Shown here: one piece after another, positions 1 to 6,154 of the stretch
Layout of the letters: every line of letters begins with the position of its first letter
Position numbering within the stretch: the stretch's first letter is position 1
NCBI GenBank assembly: GCA_023414985.1
Contig: JAEZLY010000262.1
Coordinates: forward strand, 1-10,737
DNA from: Bacillota bacterium
Lineage (GTDB): Bacteria > Bacillota > Clostridia > Lachnospirales > Lachnospiraceae
DNA length: 10,737 nucleotides
Direction of reading: 5' to 3'
Notes under the pieces: model-generated
The model's input: only the letters and a program-made list of their open reading frames with translations
Told to the model about the DNA's origin: nothing
Database searches by the model: none
Made by a program: the position numbers and the translations under genes

Positions 1-26
1 TTCATATCCCTTCTTTCATCCTAAGC

Positions 27-1823
27 TTATACCGTGAAGCTTGAGATCTCTCTTCTTAAGTTCTCAGAGCTGTCTCTGGAGGCCTCAACCTCTTTGGTAA
101 CCTCGGCTGACTTATCTGTAATCACCGCAATCTTCTCCGCGATATCAGTTGTTCCCGACGCACCCTCGGAAGCAGCATTGGCCACCTCTGATACAGCTTC
201 CATGATATTCGTGATGGAAGCCAGCAATTCCTCTGAGGTGGCACTGAAGTCTGTTACGATGCCATCCATATAGATAGCGTCCTCCATATATGCTTTTGCT
301 ACCTCTGCAAGATTATTGAAGCCTTCTGTAATATCCTTGGAGACGAACTGGAGCAATTCATTCGCATTGCCGGACAGGTTCTCCACTGCATCCGTAACCT
401 CCTGGGTTACTTCCTGAATCTTTGCTACCGCAGCTTTGGACTGGTTCGCAAGATTACGGATCTCATCCGCTACGACTGCAAAGCCTTTTCCGCTCTCACC
501 GGCTCTCGCCGCCTCGATGGATGCGTTCAAAGCAAGCAGGTTCGTCTGTGCGGTTATTCCCATGATGGCTTCCGTCAGAACCTTGATCTCAGATACAATC
601 TTCGCCTGCTCCAGAGCCTGCGCCAGCTTCTCCTCTATCCTGCTCTTCATCTCACTTGCTTTGGTCTGTGTTGCTTCAACTTCCTCTTTCGTGCTGACTG
701 CACGTTTACTGATCTTGACGATCTCCAGTGCTGCTTCCTGGGATTTCTCCGCGATGGATCTGGTTGCGGTCTCAATCTCGGCTGAGGTCGCACTCATTTC
801 CTGAGCGGAGGCTGCCGTCTCTTCCATGCTGGCTGCAAGCTCCTCTGTGGTTGCCGCAACATCCTCGATATTACTATTTAAATCCTGAACATTCGTATTG
901 ATATTCCCCACAACATCTAAGATATTGTCTGCCTCTGATTTCGCACTGCCAACCAGCTTCGCAACGGAGGTCTTCATTCCTTCCAGATCCTTCGCTAATC
1001 CGCCGAAATCATCCTTGCGCATCTTGTAGTCCTCCGGCAGGCTGACCGTAAAATCTCCGGTGGAAAGAGTGTTCAGATAGCTTCCGAAGTTCTTGAGATC
1101 CTTGTTCAGCATTCTTGTAATATAGAAGGAAACCGCTACGGCAAATACCACAGAGATTGCAAAGATAACGGCAAACATCGTGATGTCTCTGGCAAGCAGA
1201 TCCTTCTCTGCCTTCTGCGCCGTCGCAATTTCCTGATCGATATAGTCCGTATAATTGCCTGTGCCCACTACCCATTGATAAGGTTCAAATGCAAGACTGT
1301 AGCCTCTCTTCGGCAGCGAAACCTTCTCTCCTGCCTTGGGGAACCAATAATCCGTGAAGCCGCCGCCTTCCTTTCGGCCGTTGGCAATAATCGCCTTGAC
1401 CATCTCAAAGCCCTTATCATCCTTCTTGTCATAACGGTTCGTTCCCTCTGTTTCAGTTCCTAACAGTACAACATTCACGCCCTCATAGGTGTCGATCCAG
1501 AAATAACCGTTCTCACCGTATTTGATATCCCGGACCAAATCAGCCGCCAGCTTCTTCGCCTCTTCTTCGGTATACCCGCCTGCCATTTGTTTGTTATAAA
1601 TATTAGTGATCAGACTGACTACATTCTCTACTTGATTCTTAATATTCAAGTCATAGCTGTTACGTATGTCCTGTTCCATTCCTTCCAGATTCTTTTTGCT
1701 GGTATTGATCTGGTTCACCAGCGCCAATCCTGTCATCAGAACCGTAATCAGCAGTATAAATGATGCCAATACCACAATCTTTGTCCTTACCTTCAAATCC
1801 CTGAATACATTTCTTAGCTTCAT
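27..1823 (-). CDS. Methyl-accepting chemotaxis protein, sCache sensor
   Basis: This is a transmembrane chemoreceptor of 598 residues that would sense a small extracellular ligand and control the CheA kinase. Seen in order: a short basic N-terminus, membrane helix 1 (about residues 16-36), an extracellular region of about 40-210 with YFWIDTYEG and YQWVVGTGNYTDYID typical of a single Cache (sCache_2) domain, membrane helix 2 (about 215-236), a HAMP linker, and a long coiled-coil signalling domain. The conserved hairpin tip reads ITAQTNLLALNASIEAARAG followed by GKGFAVVADEIRNLA (about 421-455). The frame is open further upstream to 1868, but I chose the ATG at 1823 because GGAGG lies 8 bases before it and the extra 15 residues do not look like a receptor N-terminus. 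There is no CheR-tether pentapeptide; the protein ends ISSFTV. It appears to be transcribed alone. The ligand cannot be read from the sequence. Confidence 0.95.
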   Translation of the reverse strand: MKLRNVFRDLKVRTKIVVLASFILLITVLMTGLALVNQINTSKKNLEGMEQDIRNSYDLNIKNQVENVVSLITNIYNKQMAGGYTEEEAKKLAADLVRDIKYGENGYFWIDTYEGVNVVLLGTETEGTNRYDKKDDKGFEMVKAIIANGRKEGGGFTDYWFPKAGEKVSLPKRGYSLAFEPYQWVVGTGNYTDYIDQEIATAQKAEKDLLARDITMFAVIFAISVVFAVAVSFYITRMLNKDLKNFGSYLNTLSTGDFTVSLPEDYKMRKDDFGGLAKDLEGMKTSVAKLVGSAKSEADNILDVVGNINTNVQDLNSNIEDVAATTEELAASMEETAASAQEMSATSAEIETATRSIAEKSQEAALEIVKISKRAVSTKEEVEATQTKASEMKSRIEEKLAQALEQAKIVSEIKVLTEAIMGITAQTNLLALNASIEAARAGESGKGFAVVADEIRNLANQSKAAVAKIQEVTQEVTDAVENLSGNANELLQFVSKDITEGFNNLAEVAKAYMEDAIYMDGIVTDFSATSEELLASITNIMEAVSEVANAASEGASGTTDIAEKIAVITDKSAEVTKEVEASRDSSENLRREISSFTV

Positions 1824-1888
1824 GCAGTAGCCTCCATTATTCGATAAATCGTATAAAAATAATATCAAATATCCCTTTTAGTATATTA

Positions 1889-1917
1889 ATTTTACAATAT
1901 ACGACACAATAATGCAA
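1889..1917 (-). promoter_or_regulatory. Possible sigma-A promoter of the chemoreceptor gene
   Basis: On the minus strand TTGCAT (1917-1912) and TAAAAT (1894-1889) are 17 bases apart, with the chemoreceptor start about 65 bases further on. The -35 match is weak (3 of 6) and the region is very AT-rich, so chance matches are likely. I see no good flagellar sigma-D type promoter here. Confidence 0.25.
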
Positions 1918-1956
1918 CTGGCATGTATAAACAAAGTATAAATTTTTTGAATTAAT

Positions 1957-2232
1957 TTAATCCATCTTTTGTCCTCTGTCGTTGACCAATACCCACTGAT
2001 GTGTCTTGATATGATATTTGATATGAACCAGCTGCAGACAGTCTCCCCGGCGGATATTGCAGCAGAAGACCATCACCGGTATTCCGGCGAAGTTCTCTTC
2101 CTTGCTGAATACGATGTCCTCGATCTTATAGGTCTGCAGGGCATGGTCCTCGTCCTCCAGCCGGATATAATTCGGTTTGATCTTTCCCTGTACATTAAAG
2201 GTTGCAACTACATCCACAGGCATATGATACAT
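1957..2232 (-). CDS. Small protein translationally coupled to Y-family polymerase
   Basis: A 91-residue protein I cannot assign to a named family. Its start overlaps the polymerase stop by one base (TAATG on the minus strand, 2234-2230), which is a classic translational coupling arrangement; AAGGGA lies about 7 bases before the ATG. A second in-frame ATG at 2223 (MPVDVVATFN) is an alternative start. The sequence is rich in short alternating hydrophobic stretches (VDVVATFNVQGKI, YIRLEDEDHALQTYKIEDIV, PVMVFCCNI, LVHIKYHI), suggesting a small beta-rich fold. There is no signal peptide or membrane helix. Position in an SOS operon suggests it assists or regulates translesion synthesis; this is inference. 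Small proteins next to Y-family polymerases are known in other lineages (for example the YqjW/YqjX arrangement in Bacillus), but this one does not resemble YolD-type proteins to my eye. Confidence 0.8.
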   Translation of the reverse strand: MYHMPVDVVATFNVQGKIKPNYIRLEDEDHALQTYKIEDIVFSKEENFAGIPVMVFCCNIRRGDCLQLVHIKYHIKTHQWVLVNDRGQKMD

Positions 2233-3386
2233 TATTTAATCCCTTCTCCGTAATTCCCATAATGGGGTTTTCTTTTCTCCGGCGCAATGCCGCCCGCCAT
2301 ATGATAAATCGGGTTATTGACAAAGACGGCCCTTTTGATGGAATCGTCCCCATACCGCTCTCTAACCTTATCAACCGTATCGTCCAGCAGATGCAACCGC
2401 TCATAACGATTCATATCAAACAGGTTGATCTGGCGCGTAGAAGAGCCGTTGACCACCTTACTGGTGTGAATTCCGAGGTTTCTCACCGGTGCGCCGTCCC
2501 ATAGCTCGTCGAACAGCCTGCAGGCTGCCCGATGTATCTCACAAGTAATATTCGTAGCACTGAACAGAGTCATCTGATGGGATTCATGATGAAAATCCGT
2601 ATAGACAATACTGACAGCGATAACGGTTGCCATGACATGATCTGCCCTCAGTCTTGTAGCCACCTTCTCGGAAAGGGACAGCAAAATCATCTTTGCCGCA
2701 TCGGAACGGTCGACATCAAAGGGAATCACCGCCGAATTACCGTAGCCTTTATTCGCCGGAACCACATCCGATACGATAGAGACATCCACTCCGTTGGCAA
2801 AGGCATACAGCACCTCACCATATTTTTTGAAGTGGGCACGCAGGATATTTAAATCAGTCTGTGCCAGCTCCCCGATCGTCCTGATTCCCAGCTCCTGCAG
2901 CTTCCTCTTGGTTGCATGCCCGACATAAAATAATTCGCTCACCGGCAGCCTCCATAGCTTTGTCTCCATCTCCTCCGGGAAGAGAGTGTGCACGAGATTG
3001 GGCTTCTTAAAATCCGATGCCATCTTTGCCAGTAATTTATTAGTAGAGATTCCCACATTGACCGTGAAGCCCAGTTCACTCGCAATCCTGTCCTTGATCA
3101 GATTCGCAGCTACCACTGCGGAGCCGTAAAGACCGACGGTTCCGGTCATATCACAGTATGCCTCGTCCACGGAATACTGCTCCACAACCGGGGAATATTC
3201 CTTGAGGATCTCCATGAAGGCCTTCGAACTCGTATCATACAGGTCATAATGCGGCGGCACCAATAGCAGCTGCGGGCACAGCCGCAGAGCATCATTAATC
3301 GTATCACCGGTCCTCACTCCGAGCTTCTTCGCCGGAGTTGACCTCGCCAGTATAATTCCGTGCCGCTTCTTGATATCGCCTGCCAC
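2232..3386 (-). CDS. Y-family (DinB/UmuC-like) translesion DNA polymerase, 5' end disrupted
   Basis: This is an error-prone polymerase that would copy past damaged bases. The longest frame with a usable start begins at GTG 3386 and gives 384 residues. Visible: STPAKKLGVRTGDTINDA (finger/palm), the catalytic carboxylates in YSVDEAYCDMTG, VGISTNKLLAKMASDFKKPN, a helix-hairpin-helix region FYVGHATKRKLQELGIRTIGEL, a little-finger domain, and QINLFD, which fits the beta-clamp binding motif QxxLF. The same frame stays open upstream to 3491 and encodes IIFHIDVNSAFLSWEA, the true N-terminus carrying the first metal-binding Asp (codon 3476-3474), but there is no standard start codon in frame there. 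Translation from GTG 3386 would lack that Asp and probably be inactive. See the entry at 3387-3499. It is SOS-controlled through the LexA site upstream and coupled to the 91-residue gene downstream. It may be called DNA polymerase IV or a UmuC-like/YqjW-like protein; I am sure of the family, not the subtype. Confidence 0.9.
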   Translation of the reverse strand: MAGDIKKRHGIILARSTPAKKLGVRTGDTINDALRLCPQLLLVPPHYDLYDTSSKAFMEILKEYSPVVEQYSVDEAYCDMTGTVGLYGSAVVAANLIKDRIASELGFTVNVGISTNKLLAKMASDFKKPNLVHTLFPEEMETKLWRLPVSELFYVGHATKRKLQELGIRTIGELAQTDLNILRAHFKKYGEVLYAFANGVDVSIVSDVVPANKGYGNSAVIPFDVDRSDAAKMILLSLSEKVATRLRADHVMATVIAVSIVYTDFHHESHQMTLFSATNITCEIHRAACRLFDELWDGAPVRNLGIHTSKVVNGSSTRQINLFDMNRYERLHLLDDTVDKVRERYGDDSIKRAVFVNNPIYHMAGGIAPEKRKPHYGNYGEGIK

Positions 3387-3499
3387 CGCTGAGGGAATCT
3401 CGCGTAAATCAGTATTTTCTCCAAGGATGTGCAGTCGATAAACGGCTTCCCAACTAAGGAAAGCCGAATTGACATCAATATGAAAGATTATTTATCCAT
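3387..3499 (-). other. Displaced 5' end of the polymerase gene (apparent 1-base deletion)
   Basis: A well-placed start exists: AAAAGGAG (3516-3509), 9 bases, then ATG GAT AAA at 3499-3491. Read straight on, the next codon is TAA. If the A run had one more base, the reading would be ATG GAT AAA ATA ATC TTT CAT ATT GAT GTC, that is M-D-K-I-I-F-H-I-D-V, which is the expected Y-family N-terminus and joins the long downstream frame. The frame from 3491 to 3387 (35 codons) contains no stop and is clearly polymerase sequence. A second ATG at 3503 is in the polymerase frame but stops after three codons (ATG TAT GGA TAA). The simplest explanation is one missing A, either a real mutation or a base-calling error. 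Confidence 0.8.
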
Positions 3500-3522
3500 A
3501 CATATGTTCTCCTTTTGAGCTC

Positions 3523-3551
3523 ATTATATCAGAACAAATGTTCTGTGTAAA
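3523..3551 (-). promoter_or_regulatory. Sigma-A promoter of the SOS polymerase operon
   Basis: On the minus strand TTTACA (3551-3546) and a perfect TATAAT (3528-3523) are exactly 17 bases apart. The ribosome binding site AAAAGGAG starts about 7 bases after the -10 box, so the untranslated leader is very short. The spacer is almost filled by the LexA site. Confidence 0.9.
3531..3544. promoter_or_regulatory. LexA operator (SOS box)
   Basis: AGAACAAATGTTCT is a match to the Bacillus/Clostridium LexA site GAAC-N4-GTTC with 5-bp palindromic arms. It lies between the -35 and -10 boxes of the polymerase promoter, an ideal position for repression. Extra GAACA half sites occur at 3556-3560 and 3566-3570 on the plus strand, and GAACATATG on the minus strand at 3509-3501, so more than one LexA dimer could bind. 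Confidence 0.92.
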
Positions 3552-3629
3552 GAGAGAACATTTTGGAACATATGGAATATTGCTAATATATTAAGTTAGG
3601 TTTTATCTTACTAATAAGCTGCATAGAAA

Positions 3630-3660
3630 TATCGCCAACTACAAAATGTAATTGGCGATA
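3630..3660 (-). terminator. Hairpin after the 43-residue gene, probable terminator
   Basis: TATCGCCAA (3630-3638) pairs with TTGGCGATA (3652-3660), and TACA (3640-3643) with TGTA (3647-3650) across one mismatch, with loop AAA. It starts 7 bases after the stop codon of the small gene at 3668. On the minus strand the tail is only TTTCTATG, so it is a weak Rho-independent terminator in that direction. On the plus strand it is followed within about 10 bases by TTTATTTTTTT, so it may also stop transcription entering from the polymerase side. Confidence 0.6.
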
Positions 3661-3667
3661 GATGACT

Positions 3668-3799
3668 TTATTTTTTTCGACTTTTAATAGTAAGGCACGT
3701 ATTTATTGCTACCATAATCAATAAAATTATAAGTATTATATTAGTGATTCGTAATTGAGAAGCTACTTGATCAATACTATATGGAATAAAATCTGTCAT
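3668..3799 (-). CDS. 43-residue single-helix membrane protein
   Basis: A short ORF with a near-perfect ribosome binding site: AAGGAGG, 5 bases, then ATG at 3799. The protein begins MTDFIPYSIDQVASQLRITN, continues with an uninterrupted hydrophobic stretch (IILIILLIMVAIN, about residues 21-33) and ends TIKSRKK, a positively charged tail. That predicts one membrane helix with the basic C-terminus on the cytoplasmic side. I do not recognise a family. Its size, single helix and basic tail are like small holin-like or type I toxin peptides and also like small membrane regulators; nothing in the sequence decides between them. The hairpin at 3630-3660 directly follows, so it is probably a separate transcription unit between the kinase gene and the SOS operon. 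Confidence 0.65.
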   Translation of the reverse strand: MTDFIPYSIDQVASQLRITNIILIILLIMVAINTCLTIKSRKK

Positions 3800-3908
3800 A
3801 AATCCTCCTTAAATTAATTTAACATACGGTTATGTAGTAAGTTACTATTTTATTCCCATGTCTAAGAAAATATGGATAGAACATAGATTTAATAGTTCCA
3901 GGTCTTGG
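3800..3908. other. AT-rich gap without a recognisable gene
   Basis: Between the probable ancestral end of the P-loop kinase (3909) and the 43-residue gene I see only the ribosome binding site of that gene and AT-rich sequence. No convincing promoter, terminator or copy of the 18-bp junction element was found. Confidence 0.5.
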
Positions 3909-3947
3909 TCACTCTGCCTTTTCCATAAGCTTTATTCTGTAACGTTC
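3909..3947 (-). other. Out-of-frame C-terminus of the P-loop kinase
   Basis: Read in the -1 frame this stretch encodes ERYRIKLMEKAE and ends with TGA at 3911-3909. The combination FYY-FERYRIKLM looks like a natural helical C-terminus, unlike the present ending LNVTE. I infer that one T was lost from the A/T run near 3948-3950. A family alignment would decide it; I have not run one. Confidence 0.5.
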
Positions 3948-4414
3948 AAATAGTAAAATACTTTATAATTGTTTTTTCGCTGACTGTTCCATGTCTCTTC
4001 AATGGCATCCTTAACATTTTTTGCATCTCGAAAGACACTCCCCCTTTTTTTACAATGCTCTGCAAGCAATTCATCGCTTATATCAAGATATACAATCACT
4101 TCGGAGTCCAAAAGTATCAATGAAAATGTTGGTTGGCCTGCTTTAATTGCCACTCTTTCTTTTACAAGTTTCCTTGTAAACTCTCCAATTTCTCTCGTCC
4201 AGGGTTTCTGACAGATAAATGCTTCCTCGTCCTTAGTCAGTTGAGGCCATAATACCTCATCCATATCGACTGTTCCAGGTATTTGCTCATGTAATGTTGA
4301 TTTTCCGCAACAGGTAGTTCCCAAAATACATATTCTATCGTTTTTATGCTTATCAAATATTGCATTTAATGCATCTATTGTTTCCTTTGCCGATGTATTT
4401 ATCGCCATCTTCAT
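3932..4414 (-). CDS. P-loop kinase-like NTPase, probable 3' frameshift
   Basis: A 160-residue small nucleotide-binding protein. Residues 28-40 (ICILGTTCCGKST) form a Walker A loop after a beta strand; VDMDE (49-53) resembles the acceptor-site Asp region of shikimate- or adenylate-kinase-like folds; VIVYLDISDE (107-116) is a core strand, and CKKRGSVFRD (121-130) could be the lid arginine region. The substrate is unknown. The start at 4414 has AAAGGA about 4 bases before it; ATG 4408 is an alternative. The end looks altered: after KVFYY the frame reads LNVTE and stops at 3932, whereas the -1 frame reads FERYRIKLMEKAE and stops at 3909. One missing T in the run at the TATTTGAA position (plus strand 3948-3950) would explain this, so the ancestral protein was probably about 168 residues. 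The shared-element copy at 4453-4470 lies upstream. Confidence 0.85.
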   Translation of the reverse strand: MKMAINTSAKETIDALNAIFDKHKNDRICILGTTCCGKSTLHEQIPGTVDMDEVLWPQLTKDEEAFICQKPWTREIGEFTRKLVKERVAIKAGQPTFSLILLDSEVIVYLDISDELLAEHCKKRGSVFRDAKNVKDAIEETWNSQRKNNYKVFYYLNVTE

Positions 4415-4452
4415 ACATTCCTTTCGTTTCTTCTATATTAACTCTTACCAAT

Positions 4453-4470
4453 CATAAACATAGTGGGATG
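4453..4470 (-). repeat. 18-bp junction element, copy A
   Basis: Plus-strand CATAAACATAGTGGGATG. It lies 39 bases behind the methyltransferase stop codon (4509) and 39 bases before the P-loop kinase start. It differs from copy B at 3 of 18 positions. GTTA-GCCA-TAAC (4470-4481), a small inverted repeat, directly abuts the GGGATG end. Confidence 0.75.
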
Positions 4471-4508
4471 TTAGCCATAACGTAACGAAATTTATCATTC
4501 ATTACCCC

Positions 4509-5348
4509 CTAATAGCCTGGCCTTCTCCCCATATACAATTGAAAAACATAATCGACCTTGTGTTTCCCGCCATGCTTTATTATGGCTTCCCTTATTCCTG
4601 CATACAATGCTGTTCTGTTATCATCCGGCAAGCCTCTGTGGTCGGAGTAAGTATCCAAAAGAGCGATATATTCGTCCGCGCTGTATGTCTGCGATGCATC
4701 GTATAGTTTCATCATTACTTCACGGAACCCGTACCGCTCTATGTCCTCGAATCGGAATGACTTATAGATCTCGGAGGGTTTCCAAAAATCTTCTCCGGAT
4801 TTTCTGACCGGCCTTTTCCTCGATGTATAAAAATTATAATAATATTTATCGTATATCGTTTGAATCTCCTCATAGAGTTCTTCTCCGTCAGCCGGTACGG
4901 GGTTGTTGCGGAACAGGGCAAACGTCCCGCCTTTTTTTAAAAGACGATAGACTTTTGGGCACCCTATTTCCGCATCCACCCAATGGAAAGCTGAGGCGGC
5001 GTATATTAAATCATAGCCGGTCTCTTCCAATGAGGCATCCTCAAAGGTGGCTGTAACCACGTTAAAATTTGTATACCCTTTAAATCTATCCAATAAAAAT
5101 TCCGTCATATTTACACCCATCTCAACCGCGGTTACATCGTACCCCAGGTTGAGGAATCGAACTGTCGCCTTCCCCGTCCCCGCGCCAATCTCAAGAGCTT
5201 TTTTACCTTTTTCCGGTCCTGAATATCGGATAATATCCATATACAGCTCATCGGGATATCCCCAGCGTACCTTATCGTAGTTCATGACAATCTCGTCAAA
5301 GAATGTCCTATTGTTACGCTCCCACCCCGTTCCATTGCCTGTGCCCAT
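4509..5348 (-). CDS. Class I SAM-dependent methyltransferase
   Basis: A 279-residue cytosolic methyltransferase of the Methyltransf_11/25 type. Motif I is ALEIGAGTGKAT (about residues 51-62), the acidic residue closing strand 2 is in VTAVEMG, the motif around YDLIYAASAFHWV is typical of the UbiE/trans-aconitate-methyltransferase-like group, and LLKKGGTFALF is the motif III strand. The substrate is not predictable; close relatives are usually annotated only as methyltransferases. The frame opens at 5381, but I prefer ATG 5348 (MGTGNGTGWERN) because AGGAG lies about 8 bases before it; the upstream extension MSQIIYIRRVK has no ribosome binding site. Its GC content is visibly higher than that of the neighbouring genes at 5463-6808, which suggests a separate origin. 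Junction elements flank it on both sides (4453-4470 and 5407-5424). Confidence 0.9.
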   Translation of the reverse strand: MGTGNGTGWERNNRTFFDEIVMNYDKVRWGYPDELYMDIIRYSGPEKGKKALEIGAGTGKATVRFLNLGYDVTAVEMGVNMTEFLLDRFKGYTNFNVVTATFEDASLEETGYDLIYAASAFHWVDAEIGCPKVYRLLKKGGTFALFRNNPVPADGEELYEEIQTIYDKYYYNFYTSRKRPVRKSGEDFWKPSEIYKSFRFEDIERYGFREVMMKLYDASQTYSADEYIALLDTYSDHRGLPDDNRTALYAGIREAIIKHGGKHKVDYVFQLYMGRRPGY

Positions 5349-5406
5349 TTTAACTCTCCTAATATATATAATTTGACTCATAATCTCATACTCTGTATTG
5401 TTACAT

Positions 5407-5424
5407 CATAAACATAACGGGAAG
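5407..5424 (-). repeat. 18-bp junction element, copy B
   Basis: Plus-strand CATAAACATAACGGGAAG. It lies 39 bases behind the stop codon of the deoxyribosyltransferase-like gene (5463), the same distance as copy A, and 59 bases before the methyltransferase start. A small inverted repeat, GAAGT (5421-5425) with ACTTC (5432-5436), overlaps its right end. Confidence 0.75.
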
Positions 5425-5462
5425 TTCGGTTACTTCACAATTGATAAATATTGCGAAACAGA

Positions 5463-5789
5463 CTAAGCATTATGGTACTCAAAATAATCAACCATTTTTC
5501 CAGTCTTCATAGCGTATTCTATTTCTCCTTTTGTACTTTCGCCTATATATCCGTTTTTATTAATCACATAAATTTCATCAGACATATCGATTTTTCTTTT
5601 ATGTATATCGTCAAGCATTACTTTAATTTCAGGAGTGATGACATTTTTAAACTCACCATCATCATGTCCAAACAATCCTACTGAAATAACTATATTCCCT
5701 TCTAGAGTTAATTGTTTTTGTACTTTCAAGAACTCATCTTTAAACCTCGTACTCCCGCACAAAGTTATTACTTTATACTTTCCTACCAT
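5463..5789 (-). CDS. Nucleoside 2-deoxyribosyltransferase-like protein
   Basis: A 108-residue Rossmann-like protein. The N-terminus VITLCGSTRFKDEF carries the GSTRF signature seen in the nucleoside 2-deoxyribosyltransferase-like superfamily, followed by EGNIVISVGLFGH, MLDDIHKRKIDMSDEIYVIN and NGYIGESTKGEIEYA, the strand and Glu-containing helix at the expected active-site positions. Family members hydrolyse or transfer the N-glycosidic bond of nucleosides or nucleotides; many of these short versions have no tested function. The frame opens at ATG 5801, but GGAGG lies within that extension, six bases ahead of ATG 5789, so 5789 is the real start. Junction elements lie 3' (copy B) and 5' (copy C, 5860-5877). 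Confidence 0.85.
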   Translation of the reverse strand: MVGKYKVITLCGSTRFKDEFLKVQKQLTLEGNIVISVGLFGHDDGEFKNVITPEIKVMLDDIHKRKIDMSDEIYVINKNGYIGESTKGEIEYAMKTGKMVDYFEYHNA

Positions 5790-5859
5790 AATATCCTCCA
5801 TTTAGTTAGCCTTAGATAACAACTACGAATCATATTATCTTCTAATGCATGAGTCTTCC

Positions 5860-5877
5860 TAATAAACATAATGGGAA
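5860..5877 (-). repeat. 18-bp junction element, copy C
   Basis: Plus-strand AATAAACATAATGGGAAG. It lies 28 bases behind the ywbE stop codon (5905). Here the element sits in its own inverted repeat: TCTTCC (5853-5858) pairs with GGAAGA (5873-5878) across 14 bases. It differs from copy B at 2 of 18 positions. Confidence 0.75.
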
Positions 5878-5904
5878 GATCAAGTTATGCATATCAACCT
5901 TAAG

Positions 5905-6096
5905 TCAGATGATTTCTTGAACTCTACCTACTTGTCCATCAGTTAACATTACCTTGATACCATGAGGATGAAAACTACTATTGGTCAGTAGTTTTCCGAC
6001 TGTTCCCTCTGTTAGTTTTCCTGTTGTTTGGTCAGCTTTCAATACAATTTTTACTTTTGCTCCGACCTTAATATCCGCTCTATTTTGTCCGTTCAT
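5905..6096 (-). CDS. ywbE: YwbE family protein (DUF2196)
   Basis: A 63-residue protein, full length for the family, recognised by MNGQNRADIKVGAKVKIVLK, the TGKLTEGTVGKLLTNS segment and the HPHGIKVMLTDGQVGRVQEI ending. It is a small beta-barrel (KOW/SH3-like) protein conserved in Firmicutes and other bacteria; its role is unknown, and a nucleic-acid-related role is suggested only by the fold. AAGGAG lies 5 bases before the ATG. It lies 58 bases downstream of the P-loop gene at 6155-6808, in the same direction, and is followed by junction element C. Confidence 0.95.
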   Translation of the reverse strand: MNGQNRADIKVGAKVKIVLKADQTTGKLTEGTVGKLLTNSSFHPHGIKVMLTDGQVGRVQEII

Positions 6097-6154
6097 CTTT
6101 TCTCCTTATTTATCCACACTCAAAAATCCTTTACGTTCATATAAACCCATGCCT

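Noticed and set aside
34..804. Plus-strand ORFs opposite the chemoreceptor and other genes
   Set aside because: They are antisense shadows of strongly conserved minus-strand genes and lack ribosome binding sites or family features.
1009..1275. Second minus-strand ORF inside the chemoreceptor gene
   Set aside because: It lies out of frame within the HAMP and membrane region of a complete receptor gene; no independent coding signal.
1860..1956. Terminator for the SOS operon before the chemoreceptor
   Set aside because: Only AT-rich palindromic sequence is present; no GC-containing stem followed by a U run could be found.
3488..3499. Programmed -1 frameshifting at ATG GAT AAA TAA to enter the polymerase frame
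   Set aside because: The site is not a slippery heptamer, lies at the third codon, and no stimulatory stem-loop was seen; a missing base is simpler. Kept only as an alternative in the finding.
3848..3865. Inverted copy of the junction element behind the P-loop kinase
   Set aside because: Only TTCCCATG is shared, in the opposite orientation; too short to count.
4453..4490. Canonical integron attC site at junction A
   Set aside because: The ordered RYYYAAC ... GTTRRRY core sites with paired R and L boxes are not present in a consistent form at the junctions, and no integrase gene is in the window.
6097..6154. Fifth copy of the junction element between the P-loop NTPase and ywbE
   Set aside because: CATATAAAC at 6139-6147 resembles only the left part, and the GGGAWG half is missing; not above chance in AT-rich DNA.
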